Shown here: positions 46,924 to 58,109 of the stretch, piece after piece
Numbering within the stretch: the first letter of the stretch is position 1
Layout: each line of letters opens with the position of its first letter
Source: Eubacteriaceae bacterium ES3
Lineage (GTDB): Bacteria; Bacillota; Clostridia; Eubacteriales; Eubacteriaceae
Assembly (NCBI GenBank): GCA_030586155.1
Contig: CP130741.1
Coordinates: 986,680-1,050,679 of the forward strand
Reading direction: 5' to 3'
DNA length: 64,000 nucleotides
The notes under the pieces: model-generated
Told to the model about the DNA's origin: nothing
Seen by the model: only the letters and a program-made list of their open reading frames with translations
The model's database searches: none
Program-made: the position numbers and the translations under genes

Positions 46924-48135
46924 ATGTTTATCGCCAGACAGCCAATTTTTGATGCGAAATTAAATGTTTTTGGTTACGAGCTTTTATTCAGACAGGGCGA
47001 TCAATCAGCAGGTTTTGACGGTGTCACTTCGCAAGGAGCCAGCGCATCAGTGTTATTGGGATTATATGAGATTGGACTGGATCAAATCGTTGAAAATAAA
47101 CTGGCTTTTATTAATTTTGACGAGCAGTTTATCCATTCAGAAGCACTGGAACTGATCAGTTCAGACCGTATGGTCGTCGAAATGCTGGAGGACGTTGAAG
47201 TTGATGAACTGTTGTTGGAGCGGCTTAAAAGGGTAAAAGAAAAAGGCTACCAAATCGCGCTGGATGATTTTGATGAGGACCTGGAAACCTATCCGCTAAT
47301 GCCTTTTGCTGACATTATAAAATTTGATTTGATGGCAACACCTCTAGAGACAATTTGTGAGGCTGTTTTAAAAGCCAGGGGGCTCGGTAAAAAACTTCTC
47401 GCTGAAAAAGTGGAAACCCAGGAGGTTTATCTCGAGGCAAAAAAAATGGGATTTGAGCTCTTTCAGGGGTATTTTTTCAGTAAACCGCTGATTGCCGCAC
47501 AATCCTGCAACAAAGCACCAACAAAACTGCAGTATTTTCGGTTAATATCGGAACTTCATCAAAAGGATCCATCCTATGAGAAACTGGCAGAGCAGATTCA
47601 GCTTGATGTTCTGCTCAGTTACCGAATTTTAAGAATGGTAAGTGCCCGAACCGGGAAAAATCAGTTACAATCGATTAAAAATGCCTTAACTTTTATGGGG
47701 TTAGATGAAATTGAACGCTGGCTCAGTACGATGATGCTTCAGGATCTGGCAACGGACAAACCTCATGAATTAATCAGATTGTCAATAGTTAGAAGCCGAT
47801 TTGCTCAGGATTTATCAAGGCTTCTGGAAATGCCTTCTTCTTGCCAGCATCACGCCTCTTTAATGGGGCTGTTCAGCAGCCTGGATGGGATTCTTGATCA
47901 GTCATTAGAAGAGGCGCTTTCTGATATGGTAATCCCGGAGGTTATTAAAGACGCTTTAATTATGAAGCGGGGAGCGCTATTTGGAGTTTATAACTTAATG
48001 TTATATTATGAAAAAGGAGACTGGCTGGAAGTGGAAAGAATGGTGGAGTTATTATCTATCGACGAAGAATACCTGAATCAGGCTTATCAGTCGGCGATCC
48101 ACTGGGCCAGTGATGTACTTTTAATGATTAGCTGA
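46924..48135 (+). CDS. EAL-HDOD signalling protein (YuxH-like)
   Basis: A 403-residue protein. Its EAL domain (1-200) starts F-I-A-R-Q-P-I-F-D and has Y-E-L-L-F-R in place of E-A/V-L-x-R, D-D-F-D in place of D-D-F-G, and A-E-K-V-E-T. It ends in Q-G-Y-F-F-S-K-P. The C-terminal HDOD domain (about 205-400) includes L-L-S-Y-R-I-L-R and I-K-N-A-L-T-F-M-G. This family often has weak or no c-di-GMP phosphodiesterase activity and may act as a sensor. ATG 46924 is chosen; the GTG four codons earlier lies on the ribosome site GTGGAGGGG. tadA follows after 23 bp. Confidence 0.85.
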   Translation: MFIARQPIFDAKLNVFGYELLFRQGDQSAGFDGVTSQGASASVLLGLYEIGLDQIVENKLAFINFDEQFIHSEALELISSDRMVVEMLEDVEVDELLLERLKRVKEKGYQIALDDFDEDLETYPLMPFADIIKFDLMATPLETICEAVLKARGLGKKLLAEKVETQEVYLEAKKMGFELFQGYFFSKPLIAAQSCNKAPTKLQYFRLISELHQKDPSYEKLAEQIQLDVLLSYRILRMVSARTGKNQLQSIKNALTFMGLDEIERWLSTMMLQDLATDKPHELIRLSIVRSRFAQDLSRLLEMPSSCQHHASLMGLFSSLDGILDQSLEEALSDMVIPEVIKDALIMKRGALFGVYNLMLYYEKGDWLEVERMVELLSIDEEYLNQAYQSAIHWASDVLLMIS

Positions 48136-48158
48136 AGATGTGATTGGATAGATTGAAA

Positions 48159-48620
48159 ATGGTTAAACTACAGGATTACATGAAGCTGGCTATAGAAATG
48201 GCAAAAAAAGGTTTTGAACAAGGCGAAGTACCTATTGGAGCGGTTTTTGTCTGGGACGGGAAAGTAATTGCAAAAGCGCACAATTTAACAGAAAGCCTAA
48301 ATGATCCTACTGCTCATGCCGAGATGATTGTTATTCGTGAAGCAGCTAAAAAATTGGGAACCTGGCGTCTCAAGAGAGGCAAGCTCTTTGTAACCGCAGA
48401 ACCCTGCTATATGTGCACTGGGGCTATCATACAGGCTAGAATTCCGGTTCTGGTGTTTGGCATTAATGAGTGGAAAACCGGTGGTGTTGAATCAACTTTT
48501 AAAATTTCCAGGCATCCGAATTTCAACAAAGGGATGCAAATATATGGTGGAATTCTTGATGAAGACTGCAAAGCATTAATGCAGACATTCTTCAAAAATC
48601 GGCGATTAGATTCACAATAA
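48159..48620 (+). CDS. tadA: TadA, tRNA adenosine(34) deaminase
   Basis: A 153-residue cytidine-deaminase-fold enzyme. The zinc site is complete: H-A-E with catalytic Glu near residue 54, and P-C-Y-M-C near 84. E-V-P-I-G-A-V in the N-terminal part and a long C-terminal helix fit TadA. It converts A34 to inosine in tRNA-Arg(ACG). The start is uncertain: TTG 48144, ATG 48159 and ATG 48180 are all in frame and no strong ribosome site decides between them. It probably shares a transcript with the EAL-HDOD gene. Confidence 0.9.
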   Translation: MVKLQDYMKLAIEMAKKGFEQGEVPIGAVFVWDGKVIAKAHNLTESLNDPTAHAEMIVIREAAKKLGTWRLKRGKLFVTAEPCYMCTGAIIQARIPVLVFGINEWKTGGVESTFKISRHPNFNKGMQIYGGILDEDCKALMQTFFKNRRLDSQ

Positions 48621-48673
48621 AAACAAGGGTTAAAAAGAGGATTTTTGGAAACCGATATCAAAAAATAAGGCAT

Positions 48674-48702
48674 TGACAAAGGGCTTATTAATCGATATAA
48701 TG
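48674..48702 (+). promoter_or_regulatory. Promoter of the branched-chain amino acid operon
   Basis: A perfect consensus pair: TTGACA (48674-48679), 17-bp spacer, TATAAT (48697-48702). Transcription should begin near 48709 and run into the T-box leader. Confidence 0.93.
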
Positions 48703-48708
48703 ACTCAA

Positions 48709-49009
48709 ATAAAAAAATTAACAGCGATGACCAAGAGAAAGATACCGGTAATTGATTTTCAGAGAGTTGGAAGATGGTGTGAATCCAATAAACAATGGTA
48801 TGTAATACTCACTTGCGAGCTGCTGACCTGAAAGGATCTGTCAGATGTGATTAGGGAAAGCCGTACCTTTTAGGTGTCAACGTTAAACGACTATGGTTAA
48901 GGCAGTCTTCTGTTTGACCTGAAGAGAGAATAACTGTGAGGTTATTTTGCATTAGAGTGGTACCGTGGATATTATCCGCCTCTGTTTTTTTATAGAGGTG
49001 GATTTTTTT
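48709..49009 (+). promoter_or_regulatory. T-box riboswitch, probably leucine (CUC specifier)
   Basis: A roughly 300-nt leader with T-box landmarks: stem I starting near AGAGAGTTGG, the conserved GGTGTGAATCC, a specifier-loop segment AATACTCAC in which CTC (48808-48810) followed by A reads as a Leu codon, and the T-box core AGAGTGGTACCGTGGA (48954-48969). The core's TGGT bulge would pair with the ACCA end of uncharged tRNA. The terminator CCGCCTC...GAGGTGG plus T tract lies at 48975-49009. Uncharged tRNA-Leu should favour the antiterminator and switch on ilvC and the genes beyond. Confidence 0.92.
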
Positions 49010-49117
49010 GTTTTCAATATTTCTTATAAGATGTTTATTTAGCATATAAAAAGGATCCTGGTTTATCCGGCGATAATTTTATATAAATTAAGGTTTAGAT
49101 TTCAAGGAGGAAATTAA

Positions 49118-50113
<996 letters not shown>

Positions 50114-50126
50114 TTTAACCGGTTTT

Positions 50127-50153
50127 AAGAGCAGATCGCTTCTGCTCTTTTTT
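50127..50153 (+). terminator. Terminator between ilvC and leuA
   Basis: AAGAGCAGA-TCGCT-TCTGCTCTT plus a T tract. A clear intrinsic terminator inside the operon, so ilvC should be expressed more strongly than the downstream genes, unless these have a second promoter that I do not see in the 70 bp that follow. Confidence 0.88.
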
Positions 50154-50228
50154 ATAACCATCTAACAATAAAGTGGATGAGCTAAATTCAGTTTCAATTG
50201 AGACAAAAAATAACAGGAGGAGATAAAA

Positions 50229-51764
50229 ATGAGCAGAATCGTTAAAATTTTTGATACCACCCTTCGGGATGGTGAACAGTCACCAGGATGCAGCATGAAT
50301 TTAAAAGAAAAATTGGAGATGGCCAAACAGCTCGAAAGACTCAATATTGACGTTATTGAAGCCGGATTCGCCATTGCCTCTCCTGGTGATTTTGAATCAG
50401 TCCAGTTGGTGGCTAAAGAGATAAAAAATGCAACCGTGGCCAGTCTGGCCAGAAGTACGGAGAAAGACATTTCCACGGCTTATGAAGCAATAAAAAATGC
50501 TGTTAATCCGCGAATTCATTTTTTTATTGCAACCTCTGATTTACATATGGAGTATAAATTAAAAATGAAGCCGGAAGCAGTTCTTGAAAAAGCAATTGCA
50601 ATGGCCAAGTTTGCCAGAAATCTATGTGGTGAGGTAGAGTTTTCAGCTGAAGATGCTTCCCGCTCCAGACCGGAGTTTTTATACCAGGTGCTTGAAGCCG
50701 TTATCAATGAAGGGGTTTCAGTGGTAAACGTTCCCGATACAGTTGGCTATGCGACACCGGATGAATACTTTAAATTTATTGAAGGTATCAGAAATAATGT
50801 TCCCAATATCGATAAAGCGGTGATTTCTGCCCATGTTCATGATGATCTGGGACTGGCTGTCGCCAATTCACTGGCAGCTATCCAGGCAGGTGCCGGACAG
50901 GTTGAATGTACGGTTAACGGGATCGGAGAACGAGCCGGCAATGCGGCACTCGAAGAAATCGTAATGGCTTTAAAAACCAGAAATGATATTTATCAGGCAG
51001 ATACAAATATCGATACGACTCAGATTTATCGTTCCAGCCGTCTATTAACGAAGTTAACAGGAGTAAAAGTTCAACCCAATAAAGCGATTGTTGGAGAAAA
51101 TGCCTTTGCTCACGAATCGGGAATTCATCAGCATGGGGTTCTGGCTAACAAGCAGACCTATGAAATCATGACCCCAGAATCTATTGGATTGAAAGAGAAT
51201 AAGATGGTTCTGGGAAAACATTCAGGAAAACATGCTTTTGTTGATAAACTGTCCTCTTTGGGTTATTCATTTTCCGCTGAAGAGATTGTTGACTTATTTG
51301 AGCAGTTTAAAATGCTGGCTGATAAAAAGAAAGATATCTCTGATAAGGACATCTTAGCCCTGGTTGAACAGAAGCAACTGGCTATCCCTGAAGTTTATAG
51401 CCTGGATCGCTTTGTGATCTCTACCGGAAATACCATTTCTACGGCAGCAACCGTACGTCTTAGTAAAAATGGCGATCTGATTGAAGGGGTTTCTCTGGGA
51501 GATGGTCCGATCAGTGCCGGATTTAAAGCAGTAAGCGAACTGGTTGGTACTAAATTGACTCTGATTGATTACGGTGTGGAAGCCGTTACGGATGGAACGG
51601 ATGCCCAGGGTGAAGCCCAGGTTAAGATTTCCGATGGTAATCAGGTTTATCATGGCCGGGGTTTAAGTACAGATATTATTGATGCCAGTTTAAAAGCTTA
51701 TATTGATGCAGTCAATCAAATGATATATATTAATGAAACCCAGATAAATTCTGAGAAAGTGTAA
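50229..51764 (+). CDS. leuA: 2-Isopropylmalate synthase
   Basis: A 511-residue enzyme with the HMGL-like barrel ([13 protein letters not shown], residues 8-20), the metal-binding H-V-H-D-D-L-G near 203 and E-S-G-I-H-Q-H-G near 295. A C-terminal LeuA regulatory domain (about 385-500) marks feedback control by leucine. It condenses 2-oxoisovalerate with acetyl-CoA, the first leucine-specific step. The start follows ACAGGAGGAG. It lies 13 bp before cimA. Confidence 0.95.
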   Translation: MSRIVKIFDTTLRDGEQSPGCSMNLKEKLEMAKQLERLNIDVIEAGFAIASPGDFESVQLVAKEIKNATVASLARSTEKDISTAYEAIKNAVNPRIHFFIATSDLHMEYKLKMKPEAVLEKAIAMAKFARNLCGEVEFSAEDASRSRPEFLYQVLEAVINEGVSVVNVPDTVGYATPDEYFKFIEGIRNNVPNIDKAVISAHVHDDLGLAVANSLAAIQAGAGQVECTVNGIGERAGNAALEEIVMALKTRNDIYQADTNIDTTQIYRSSRLLTKLTGVKVQPNKAIVGENAFAHESGIHQHGVLANKQTYEIMTPESIGLKENKMVLGKHSGKHAFVDKLSSLGYSFSAEEIVDLFEQFKMLADKKKDISDKDILALVEQKQLAIPEVYSLDRFVISTGNTISTAATVRLSKNGDLIEGVSLGDGPISAGFKAVSELVGTKLTLIDYGVEAVTDGTDAQGEAQVKISDGNQVYHGRGLSTDIIDASLKAYIDAVNQMIYINETQINSEKV

Positions 51765-51777
51765 AGGAGGCAGTTAG

Positions 51778-53364
51778 ATGAGCGAAAAGATACTTGTTTT
51801 TGATTCAACTCTCCGTGACGGAGCTCAGGCTGAAGGGATTTCTTTCTCGGTTGAAGATAAAATTAGAGTTATGGAGACACTTGATCGCATGGGTGTTGAT
51901 TATATAGAAGCAGGGAATCCCGGTTCAAATCCCAAGGATATCGAGTTTTTTAATCGGATTAAAGATGCCAGGTTAAATCATGCTAAGCTGGTGGCTTTTG
52001 GCAGTACCAGACGTGGCGGAATCCATGTGGAAGATGATGCTAATCTTGCTGCAATCCTCGATACAAAAACGCCTGCAGTGGCAATTTTCGGGAAAAGCTG
52101 GACCTTCCACATTACTGATATCATAAAAACAACATTAGATGAAAATCTTAAAATGATTCAGGATACGATGGCTTATTTAAAAGCGCATGGGAAAGATGTA
52201 ACCTTTGATGCGGAACACTTTTTCGATGGTTACAAGGCTGATAAAAATTATGCTATTGAAGCGCTTATTGCCGCCCAGGAAGGCGGCGCCGATTGTCTGG
52301 CACTATGTGACACTAACGGTGGAACACTGCCTTCAGAGATTTATGAAATCGTAACAGATGTTAAAAGCAAACTGTCGATCCCATTAGGAATCCATTGCCA
52401 TAATGACAGCGGACTGGCAGTTGCCAACTCACTTATGGCAGTAGAAGCCGGAGTCCGTCAGGTGCAGGGAACATTCCTGGGATATGGTGAACGATCTGGA
52501 AATGCAAATCTCTCTTCAATTATTCCTAACTTGCAGCTCAAAATGGGTTATGATTGCTTGTCGGAAGAGGAAATGGAAAAACTGACGACCTCAGCGATTC
52601 GGATTGCCGAGATTTCTAATTTCACATTAAGTAATCAAATGCCTTTTGTAGGAAAATCAGCTTTTGCCCACAAAGGTGGAATGCATATTGATGCGGTTAT
52701 GAAAAATCCTGCCTCATTTGAGCATGTGCCACCGGAATCAGTTGGTAATGAACGGCGGATTTTGATGTCGGAAGTTTCCGGCCGCTCGACTATTATTCAG
52801 CTGATTAAGGAAGTGGATCCGACTCTGACCAAAAAATCGGACGAAACAACCCAGGTGATGGATCGAATCAAGGAACTGGAATACCAGGGCTATCAGTTTG
52901 AAGGTGCGGAAAGCAGTGTCAAACTATTAATCAGAAAAGAACTGGGTAAGCATAAACCCTATTTTGTTCTTGAAGATTTTAAAACAATTGGTGAAAAGCC
53001 GCATTCCAATGAGGGCTTGTGTTCATCAGCGGTGGTAAAAATTAATGTGGATGGCCAGTCAGAAATCAATGCAGCCGAAGGCGACGGACCGGTTAATGCC
53101 CTGGATAAGGCTTTGAGAAAGGCTCTGGAAGTATTCTATCCGAGCATTAAAAATGTTCGCCTGACTGACTTTAAAGTCCGTGTCATTGATTCAAAATCGG
53201 CGACCGCAGCAAAAGTGCGTGTCTTGATTGAAAGTTCAGACGGCCAGGATATCTGGACCAGTGTGGGTGTTTCAACCGACGTCATTGAGGCCAGTCTGAT
53301 TGCTCTGATTGATTCCATCGAGTATAAACTGCTTAGCGACGAGGAACAAAACAAGCTTGGTTAG
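51778..53364 (+). CDS. cimA: (R)-citramalate synthase
   Basis: A 528-residue LeuA relative with F-D-S-T-L-R-D-G-A-Q-A-E-G at residues 8-20, where LeuA has G-E-Q-S-P-G. The metal motif is C-H-N-D-S-G-L-A near 205, H-K-G-G-M-H-I-D near 297, and a C-terminal regulatory domain is present. The G-A-Q-A-E-G variant is usual for the CimA type. It condenses pyruvate with acetyl-CoA to citramalate, so isoleucine can be made without threonine deaminase. The ribosome site AAGGAGG directly follows leuA. The product could be questioned only against other LeuA paralogs. Confidence 0.92.
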   Translation: MSEKILVFDSTLRDGAQAEGISFSVEDKIRVMETLDRMGVDYIEAGNPGSNPKDIEFFNRIKDARLNHAKLVAFGSTRRGGIHVEDDANLAAILDTKTPAVAIFGKSWTFHITDIIKTTLDENLKMIQDTMAYLKAHGKDVTFDAEHFFDGYKADKNYAIEALIAAQEGGADCLALCDTNGGTLPSEIYEIVTDVKSKLSIPLGIHCHNDSGLAVANSLMAVEAGVRQVQGTFLGYGERSGNANLSSIIPNLQLKMGYDCLSEEEMEKLTTSAIRIAEISNFTLSNQMPFVGKSAFAHKGGMHIDAVMKNPASFEHVPPESVGNERRILMSEVSGRSTIIQLIKEVDPTLTKKSDETTQVMDRIKELEYQGYQFEGAESSVKLLIRKELGKHKPYFVLEDFKTIGEKPHSNEGLCSSAVVKINVDGQSEINAAEGDGPVNALDKALRKALEVFYPSIKNVRLTDFKVRVIDSKSATAAKVRVLIESSDGQDIWTSVGVSTDVIEASLIALIDSIEYKLLSDEEQNKLG

Positions 53365-53449
53365 TCCAGGCAGTCAGAAAGAAAAAAAGTGCGAACAGAT
53401 AATCAATAAGTTCGACTAAAGAAATATTAAAATTGTAGGAGAAAAGTGA

Positions 53450-54511
53450 ATGAATTATAAAATTGCAGTGATTCCTGGAGATGGAATCGGACCGGAAATA
53501 GTTGCCGCCAGTATTAAAGTGCTTGACGCTGTGGCAGACAAATTTGATCATACCTTTGATTATACTGAAGTGCTGGCTGGTGGTGCGGCTCTTGATGCTT
53601 GTGACACCCCGCTTCCTCAGGAAACTGTGGATATTTGCCTAAACAGCGATGCTGTTTTATTGGGTGCTCTGGGTGGACCAAAATGGGATACTTTACCAGG
53701 GGATAAACGCCCGGAAGCTGGTCTTTTAGCTCTAAGAAAAAGTTTAGGTCTTTTTGCCAATCTGCGACCAGCCATCCTTTACGAAGAGTTAAAAGATGCC
53801 TGTCCTCTAAAACCGGAAGTTATTGGTGAAGGTTTAGATGTTATGGTTGTTCGAGAACTGACAGGTGGTATCTATTTTGGTGAAAAAGGCCGGGACGGAG
53901 AAACTGCAGCTTGGGATATTATGAAATATTCTCGTCCGGAAGTGGAAAGAATTGCCAGAACCGCTTTTACCATTGCCATGAAACGTGGCAAAAAGGTAAC
54001 TAATGTTGATAAAGCCAATGTTCTGGAAGTTTCCCGTTTCTGGAGATCTATTGTAGAAGAAGTTGCTAAAGACTTCCCGGAAGTTACCCTTAATCATTTA
54101 TATGTTGATAATGCAGCTATGCAGCTGGTTATTAACCCCAAACAGTTTGATGTTATCGTAACTGGTAATCTGTTTGGTGATATTTTATCTGATGAGGCAA
54201 GTATGCTGACCGGATCAATCGGAATGCTGCCTTCAGCTTCTATGTCAGATGGCAAGTTTGGTATGTACGAACCAATCCACGGTTCTGCTCCTGACATTGC
54301 TAACCAGAATAAGGCAAACCCGATTGCTACTATCGTATCGGTTGCCATGATGCTGCGCTACTCATTGGATTTAAACGAAGAAGCTGATGCAATTGAAGCA
54401 GCTGTTAAAAAGACACTGGCTCAGGGCTATCGAACAGGTGATATCTATTCTCAAGGTATGACGATGGTCAATACTGTTGAGATGGGTCAGAAAATCATCG
54501 AAAATTTATAG
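53450..54511 (+). CDS. leuB: 3-Isopropylmalate dehydrogenase
   Basis: A 353-residue beta-decarboxylating dehydrogenase with P-G-D-G-I-G-P-E near residue 9, the substrate loop with [26 protein letters not shown] (LeuB-type rather than isocitrate-type) and D-E-A-S-M-L-T-G-S. It oxidises 3-isopropylmalate for leucine. In the citramalate route the same enzyme usually handles 3-methylmalate. It follows cimA by 85 bp. The isomerase genes leuC and leuD are not beside it. Confidence 0.95.
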   Translation: MNYKIAVIPGDGIGPEIVAASIKVLDAVADKFDHTFDYTEVLAGGAALDACDTPLPQETVDICLNSDAVLLGALGGPKWDTLPGDKRPEAGLLALRKSLGLFANLRPAILYEELKDACPLKPEVIGEGLDVMVVRELTGGIYFGEKGRDGETAAWDIMKYSRPEVERIARTAFTIAMKRGKKVTNVDKANVLEVSRFWRSIVEEVAKDFPEVTLNHLYVDNAAMQLVINPKQFDVIVTGNLFGDILSDEASMLTGSIGMLPSASMSDGKFGMYEPIHGSAPDIANQNKANPIATIVSVAMMLRYSLDLNEEADAIEAAVKKTLAQGYRTGDIYSQGMTMVNTVEMGQKIIENL

Positions 54512-54549
54512 AATTATAGTATACAATTTAAAGTCAGAAAGGAATTACC

Positions 54550-56214
54550 ATGAAAAGTGATCAGGTCAAAAAAGGTGTTGAAACAACGCCACAACGTTCT
54601 TTATTTAAAGCTATGGGTTATATCGATGAAGAGCTTGAACAACCGCTGGTTGGGGTAGTTAATGCATTTAATGAAATCATTCCCGGGCACATTCACTTAA
54701 ACACTATCACAAAAGCGGTCAAAGAAGGTGTCAGAATGGCTGGCGGTACACCGATCGAATTCCCGGCTATTGGGGTTTGTGACGGCATCGCCATGGGTCA
54801 TAGCGGCATGAAATATTCATTGGCGTCGCGGGAACTGATTGCGGATTCAATCGAGATTATGGCGACAGCACACTCATTAGACGCTTTAGTGTTTGTTCCT
54901 AACTGCGATAAAATTGTTCCTGGTATGTTAATGGCAGCAGCACGCTTAAATATACCGGCCGTATTTGTCAGTGGTGGTCCCATGTTGGCTGGAAAATCAG
55001 TTGGGCAGAAAGACAGTGACTTGAATACGGCCTTTGAAGCAGTGGGTGCCTTTAATGCCGGAAAAATTGATGAAGACCAACTCAAAGAGTATGAAGATTC
55101 GGTTTGTCCGAGTTGCGGATCTTGCTCAGGGATGTTTACCGCCAATTCTATGAACTGTCTGACTGAAGTTCTGGGACTGGGTTTGCCTGGCAATGGAACT
55201 ATCCCAGCAGTTTTTGCTGAACGTGTACGTTTAGCTAAGAAAGCTGGGATTCAGGTCATGGAAATGTTCAAGCGCGATATAAAACCCAAAGATATTATGA
55301 CAGAAGCAAATTTCGTCAATGCCTTGGCTTGCGATATGGCACTGGGTTGTTCGACTAACAGTATCCTGCACTTACCGGCGATAGCAAGTGAAGCTGGCGT
55401 AACCATTGATTTACAGGAAGTTAATGCAATCTCTGCTAGAACACCACATTTGTGTAAGCTGGCTCCAGCAGGCGGTCATCATATCGAGGATCTGTACTAT
55501 GCCGGTGGTATCCAGGCACTGATGAAAATTTTAGCCGATGCAGACCTGATTGACACTTCATTGATGACGGTGACTGGAAAAACCATTGCTGAAAATATAA
55601 AATCAGCGGTTAATAAAAATCATGAGGTCATCCACCCAATCGACAATGCTTATGGTAAAACAGGGGGCCTGGCAATTCTGTTTGGCAACCTGGCTCCAGA
55701 CGGATGTGTGGTCAAACAGGGAGCGGTTGCTCCGGAAATGCTTTCCCATGAAGGGCCAGCTAGAGTATTCAACAGCGAAGAAGAAGCAACAGCAGCGATT
55801 CGTGGTGGTAAAATCAATAAGGGTGATGTGATTGTCATTCGTTATGAAGGTCCCAAAGGCGGACCGGGAATGCGGGAAATGCTTTTCCCAACTTCGGCAA
55901 TCGCCGGTATGGGCCTGGATAAAGACGTGGCATTAATCACTGACGGACGTTTCAGTGGGGCGACCCGTGGAGCATCTATTGGCCATGTTTCTCCGGAAGC
56001 GGCTGCTGGTGGACCAATTGCTCTGGTTGAGGAAGGTGACCTGATTGCCATTGATATTCTGGCACGGTCAATTTCTTTAAAAGTCAGTGAGGAAGAACTG
56101 GCACAGCGAAAAGAAAACTGGGTTCCTTTAGAACCAAAAATCAAGACCGGTTATCTGGCACGATACGGTAAGTTGGTAACCTCAGCTTCAACTGGAGCAG
56201 TTTTCGAAAAATAA
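54550..56214 (+). CDS. ilvD: Dihydroxy-acid dehydratase
   Basis: A 554-residue Fe-S dehydratase. Cysteine sites lie in the N-terminal half: C-D in G-V-C-D-G near 77, N-C-D-K near 118 and [10 protein letters not shown] near 188-197. The C-terminal domain has E-G-P-K-G-G-P-G-M and [10 protein letters not shown]. It dehydrates dihydroxy acids to the 2-oxo acid precursors of valine and isoleucine, and needs the Fe-S assembly machinery. The start follows AAAGGAATTACC, 38 bp after leuB. Confidence 0.96.
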   Translation: MKSDQVKKGVETTPQRSLFKAMGYIDEELEQPLVGVVNAFNEIIPGHIHLNTITKAVKEGVRMAGGTPIEFPAIGVCDGIAMGHSGMKYSLASRELIADSIEIMATAHSLDALVFVPNCDKIVPGMLMAAARLNIPAVFVSGGPMLAGKSVGQKDSDLNTAFEAVGAFNAGKIDEDQLKEYEDSVCPSCGSCSGMFTANSMNCLTEVLGLGLPGNGTIPAVFAERVRLAKKAGIQVMEMFKRDIKPKDIMTEANFVNALACDMALGCSTNSILHLPAIASEAGVTIDLQEVNAISARTPHLCKLAPAGGHHIEDLYYAGGIQALMKILADADLIDTSLMTVTGKTIAENIKSAVNKNHEVIHPIDNAYGKTGGLAILFGNLAPDGCVVKQGAVAPEMLSHEGPARVFNSEEEATAAIRGGKINKGDVIVIRYEGPKGGPGMREMLFPTSAIAGMGLDKDVALITDGRFSGATRGASIGHVSPEAAAGGPIALVEEGDLIAIDILARSISLKVSEEELAQRKENWVPLEPKIKTGYLARYGKLVTSASTGAVFEK

Positions 56215-56233
56215 GCTAAAGTATTACGATTCG

Positions 56234-56272
56234 ATAAAGCCAGAAATCATCGATGATTCTGGCTTTATTGAT
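56234..56272 (+). terminator. Hairpin between ilvD and ilvB
   Basis: ATAAAGCCAGAA pairs with TTCTGGCTTTAT, with the palindrome ATCATCGATGAT in the loop. The T tract is poor (ATTGAT), so this may be a weak terminator or mRNA stabiliser. Confidence 0.55.
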
Positions 56273-56298
56273 ATATAAATTTGAAGGGAAGTGAAAAA

Positions 56299-57960
56299 AT
56301 GGAAGATAAAAATTTGTTATTGGGATCCGAAATCGTTGTTAAATGTCTGGAAGAACAGGGAATTAAACATGTTTTTTCATTCCCTGGTGGTGCGGTGATT
56401 CCTCTCTTTGATGCTTTTTACCGGCTTGATCCTGATATTGCAGAAATTGGCCCTTGCCATGAACAAAATGGCGTACATGCTGCGGACGGTTATGCAAGAA
56501 CCAGTCATACGGTTGGGGTAGCCATTACCACATCAGGTCCAGGGGCAACGAATGCCATTACCGGAATTGCTAATGCATATCTGGATTCAGTACCGCTGGT
56601 TGTTTTTACCGGTCAGGTTGCGACGCCTTTGTTGGGAAAGGATTCATTCCAGGAAATTGATATTACCAGTGTGACCATGCAGATTACCAAACATAATTAT
56701 CTGGTAACCAGGGTAGAAGAGCTGGCAGATATCATTAGAGAAGCCTTCCAACTGGCACAGTCAGGCCGACCTGGACCTGTTGTAATCGATGTGCCTAAGG
56801 ATGTATTTTTGACAAAAGCTGAGTATAAACCTCAAGAAATAGAAAGTGTTGGTCTTTCTCACCCTGAAATTTCAGAAGTTTCTATTGAAAAAGCAGTCGA
56901 ACTGATTAGTCAGGCTCAAAGACCGATTATTTATGCTGGTGGTGGTGTGGTCAGATCGAATACTCACGGTGAACTTCTGGCATTTGTTGAAAAATCTGGA
57001 ATTCCGACAGCTAATTCGTTAATGGGTTTGGGTGGTATTCCCCGTGATCATCAATTGTCGATGGGCCTGGTTGGGATGCACGGTTCCCAGGAAACAAATC
57101 TGGCAGTGATCAAATCAGACCTTTTAATTGCTGTTGGTGCGCGATTTAGTGATCGGGTGACAGGGAATTGCGATGCTTTTGTGCAAAACAAGAAAATTAT
57201 TCACATTGATATAGATCCAACTGAATTTGCTAAAAATGTCAAAACTGATTTGCCGCTACAGGGAAATATTAAAGATGTCCTGCCTATGTTAACCGAAAAA
57301 ATCGAAAAAAAATCCTATCCTGAATGGATGGCACAGATTGATACCTGGCGATTACCGGTGCCTGAGGAAAATATCTATACCCCGAAAAATATCTTAAATC
57401 AGATGAATATGGCCTATCCAGACAGCTTTGTTGTAACAGAGGTTGGTCAGCATCAGATGTGGACAGGACAGTTTTGGAATGTAAAACGTCCGGGTCAGTT
57501 TATTACTTCTGGTGGTCTGGGAACGATGGGCTTTGGTTTAGGCGCAGCAATAGGCGTTCAGCTGGCTAATCCTGAAGATGATGTTCTGCTGATTGCCGGT
57601 GATGGCAGTTTTAGAATGAATTGCCAGGAGCTGATTACTGTCAGAAAATACAATCTGCCTCTTAAGATATTTGTCTTTGATAATGAGACTTTAGGGATGG
57701 TCAGACAGTGGCAGAAGCTGTTTAGCGAAAAACGATATGCCCAGACTGATATTGCTCAGTGTACGGATTATATTAAATTAGCGGAAGCCAGCGGGATTCC
57801 AGGCTTTTTAGTAACGGATCTGAAGGAACTTGAATCAGTTCTTAAAGAAGTTAAAAAAATTGAAGGACCGGTGCTGGTTCAGGTTAAAATTTCTAATGAA
57901 GAAGGCGTATATCCTATTGTACCAGCCGGATGCGCCATCGATGAAATCTATTATGAATAA
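56299..57960 (+). CDS. ilvB: Acetolactate synthase, large subunit
   Basis: A 553-residue thiamine-diphosphate enzyme. The catalytic Glu is in G-P-C-H-E-Q-N-G near residue 50, the FAD-binding middle domain includes L-M-G-L-G-G-I, and the ThDP motif G-D-G-S-F-R-M-N ends in N-E-T-L-G-M-V near 465. It joins two pyruvates, or pyruvate and 2-oxobutyrate, as the common first step for valine, leucine and isoleucine. ATG 56299 after GAAGGGAAGTG is chosen over TTG 56281. No ilvN regulatory subunit follows, though this synthase class normally has one. Confidence 0.94.
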   Translation: MEDKNLLLGSEIVVKCLEEQGIKHVFSFPGGAVIPLFDAFYRLDPDIAEIGPCHEQNGVHAADGYARTSHTVGVAITTSGPGATNAITGIANAYLDSVPLVVFTGQVATPLLGKDSFQEIDITSVTMQITKHNYLVTRVEELADIIREAFQLAQSGRPGPVVIDVPKDVFLTKAEYKPQEIESVGLSHPEISEVSIEKAVELISQAQRPIIYAGGGVVRSNTHGELLAFVEKSGIPTANSLMGLGGIPRDHQLSMGLVGMHGSQETNLAVIKSDLLIAVGARFSDRVTGNCDAFVQNKKIIHIDIDPTEFAKNVKTDLPLQGNIKDVLPMLTEKIEKKSYPEWMAQIDTWRLPVPEENIYTPKNILNQMNMAYPDSFVVTEVGQHQMWTGQFWNVKRPGQFITSGGLGTMGFGLGAAIGVQLANPEDDVLLIAGDGSFRMNCQELITVRKYNLPLKIFVFDNETLGMVRQWQKLFSEKRYAQTDIAQCTDYIKLAEASGIPGFLVTDLKELESVLKEVKKIEGPVLVQVKISNEEGVYPIVPAGCAIDEIYYE

Positions 57961-57974
57961 TTAAATTAAAATCT

Positions 57975-58052
57975 GAAGTCCTCGGTATAGGAAAACCCTG
58001 TATCAAGCGGCTTCATTTTTTTGACGCAAAAATGTTACTCCAGGACTTTTTG
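57975..58052 (+). terminator. Tandem terminators after ilvB, with alternative pairing
   Basis: GAAGTC (57975-57980) pairs with GGCTTC (58009-58014), followed by ATTTTTTT. AAGTCCT (57976-57982) can instead pair with AGGACTT (58042-58048), followed by TTTG. The left arms overlap, so the two forms exclude each other. The element lies upstream of the ClC promoter, so it most likely ends the ilv operon. Confidence 0.65.
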
Positions 58053-58082
58053 TTGACCTTAAACGTACTAGAAGGCTATAAT
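58053..58082 (+). promoter_or_regulatory. ClC gene promoter
   Basis: TTGACC (58053-58058), 18-bp spacer, TATAAT (58077-58082), 28 bp before the GTG start. Confidence 0.75.
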
Positions 58083-58109
58083 AAAATCAGTGAAAAGGGG
58101 AGGTGCTGA

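Noticed and set aside
48851-49045. Minus-strand small frame over the T-box
   Set aside because: Covered by the T-box core and terminator; no ribosome site.
57961-58109. Fluoride riboswitch ahead of the ClC gene
   Set aside because: The conserved fluoride-aptamer segments are absent, and the promoter lies downstream of the hairpins, leaving too short a leader.
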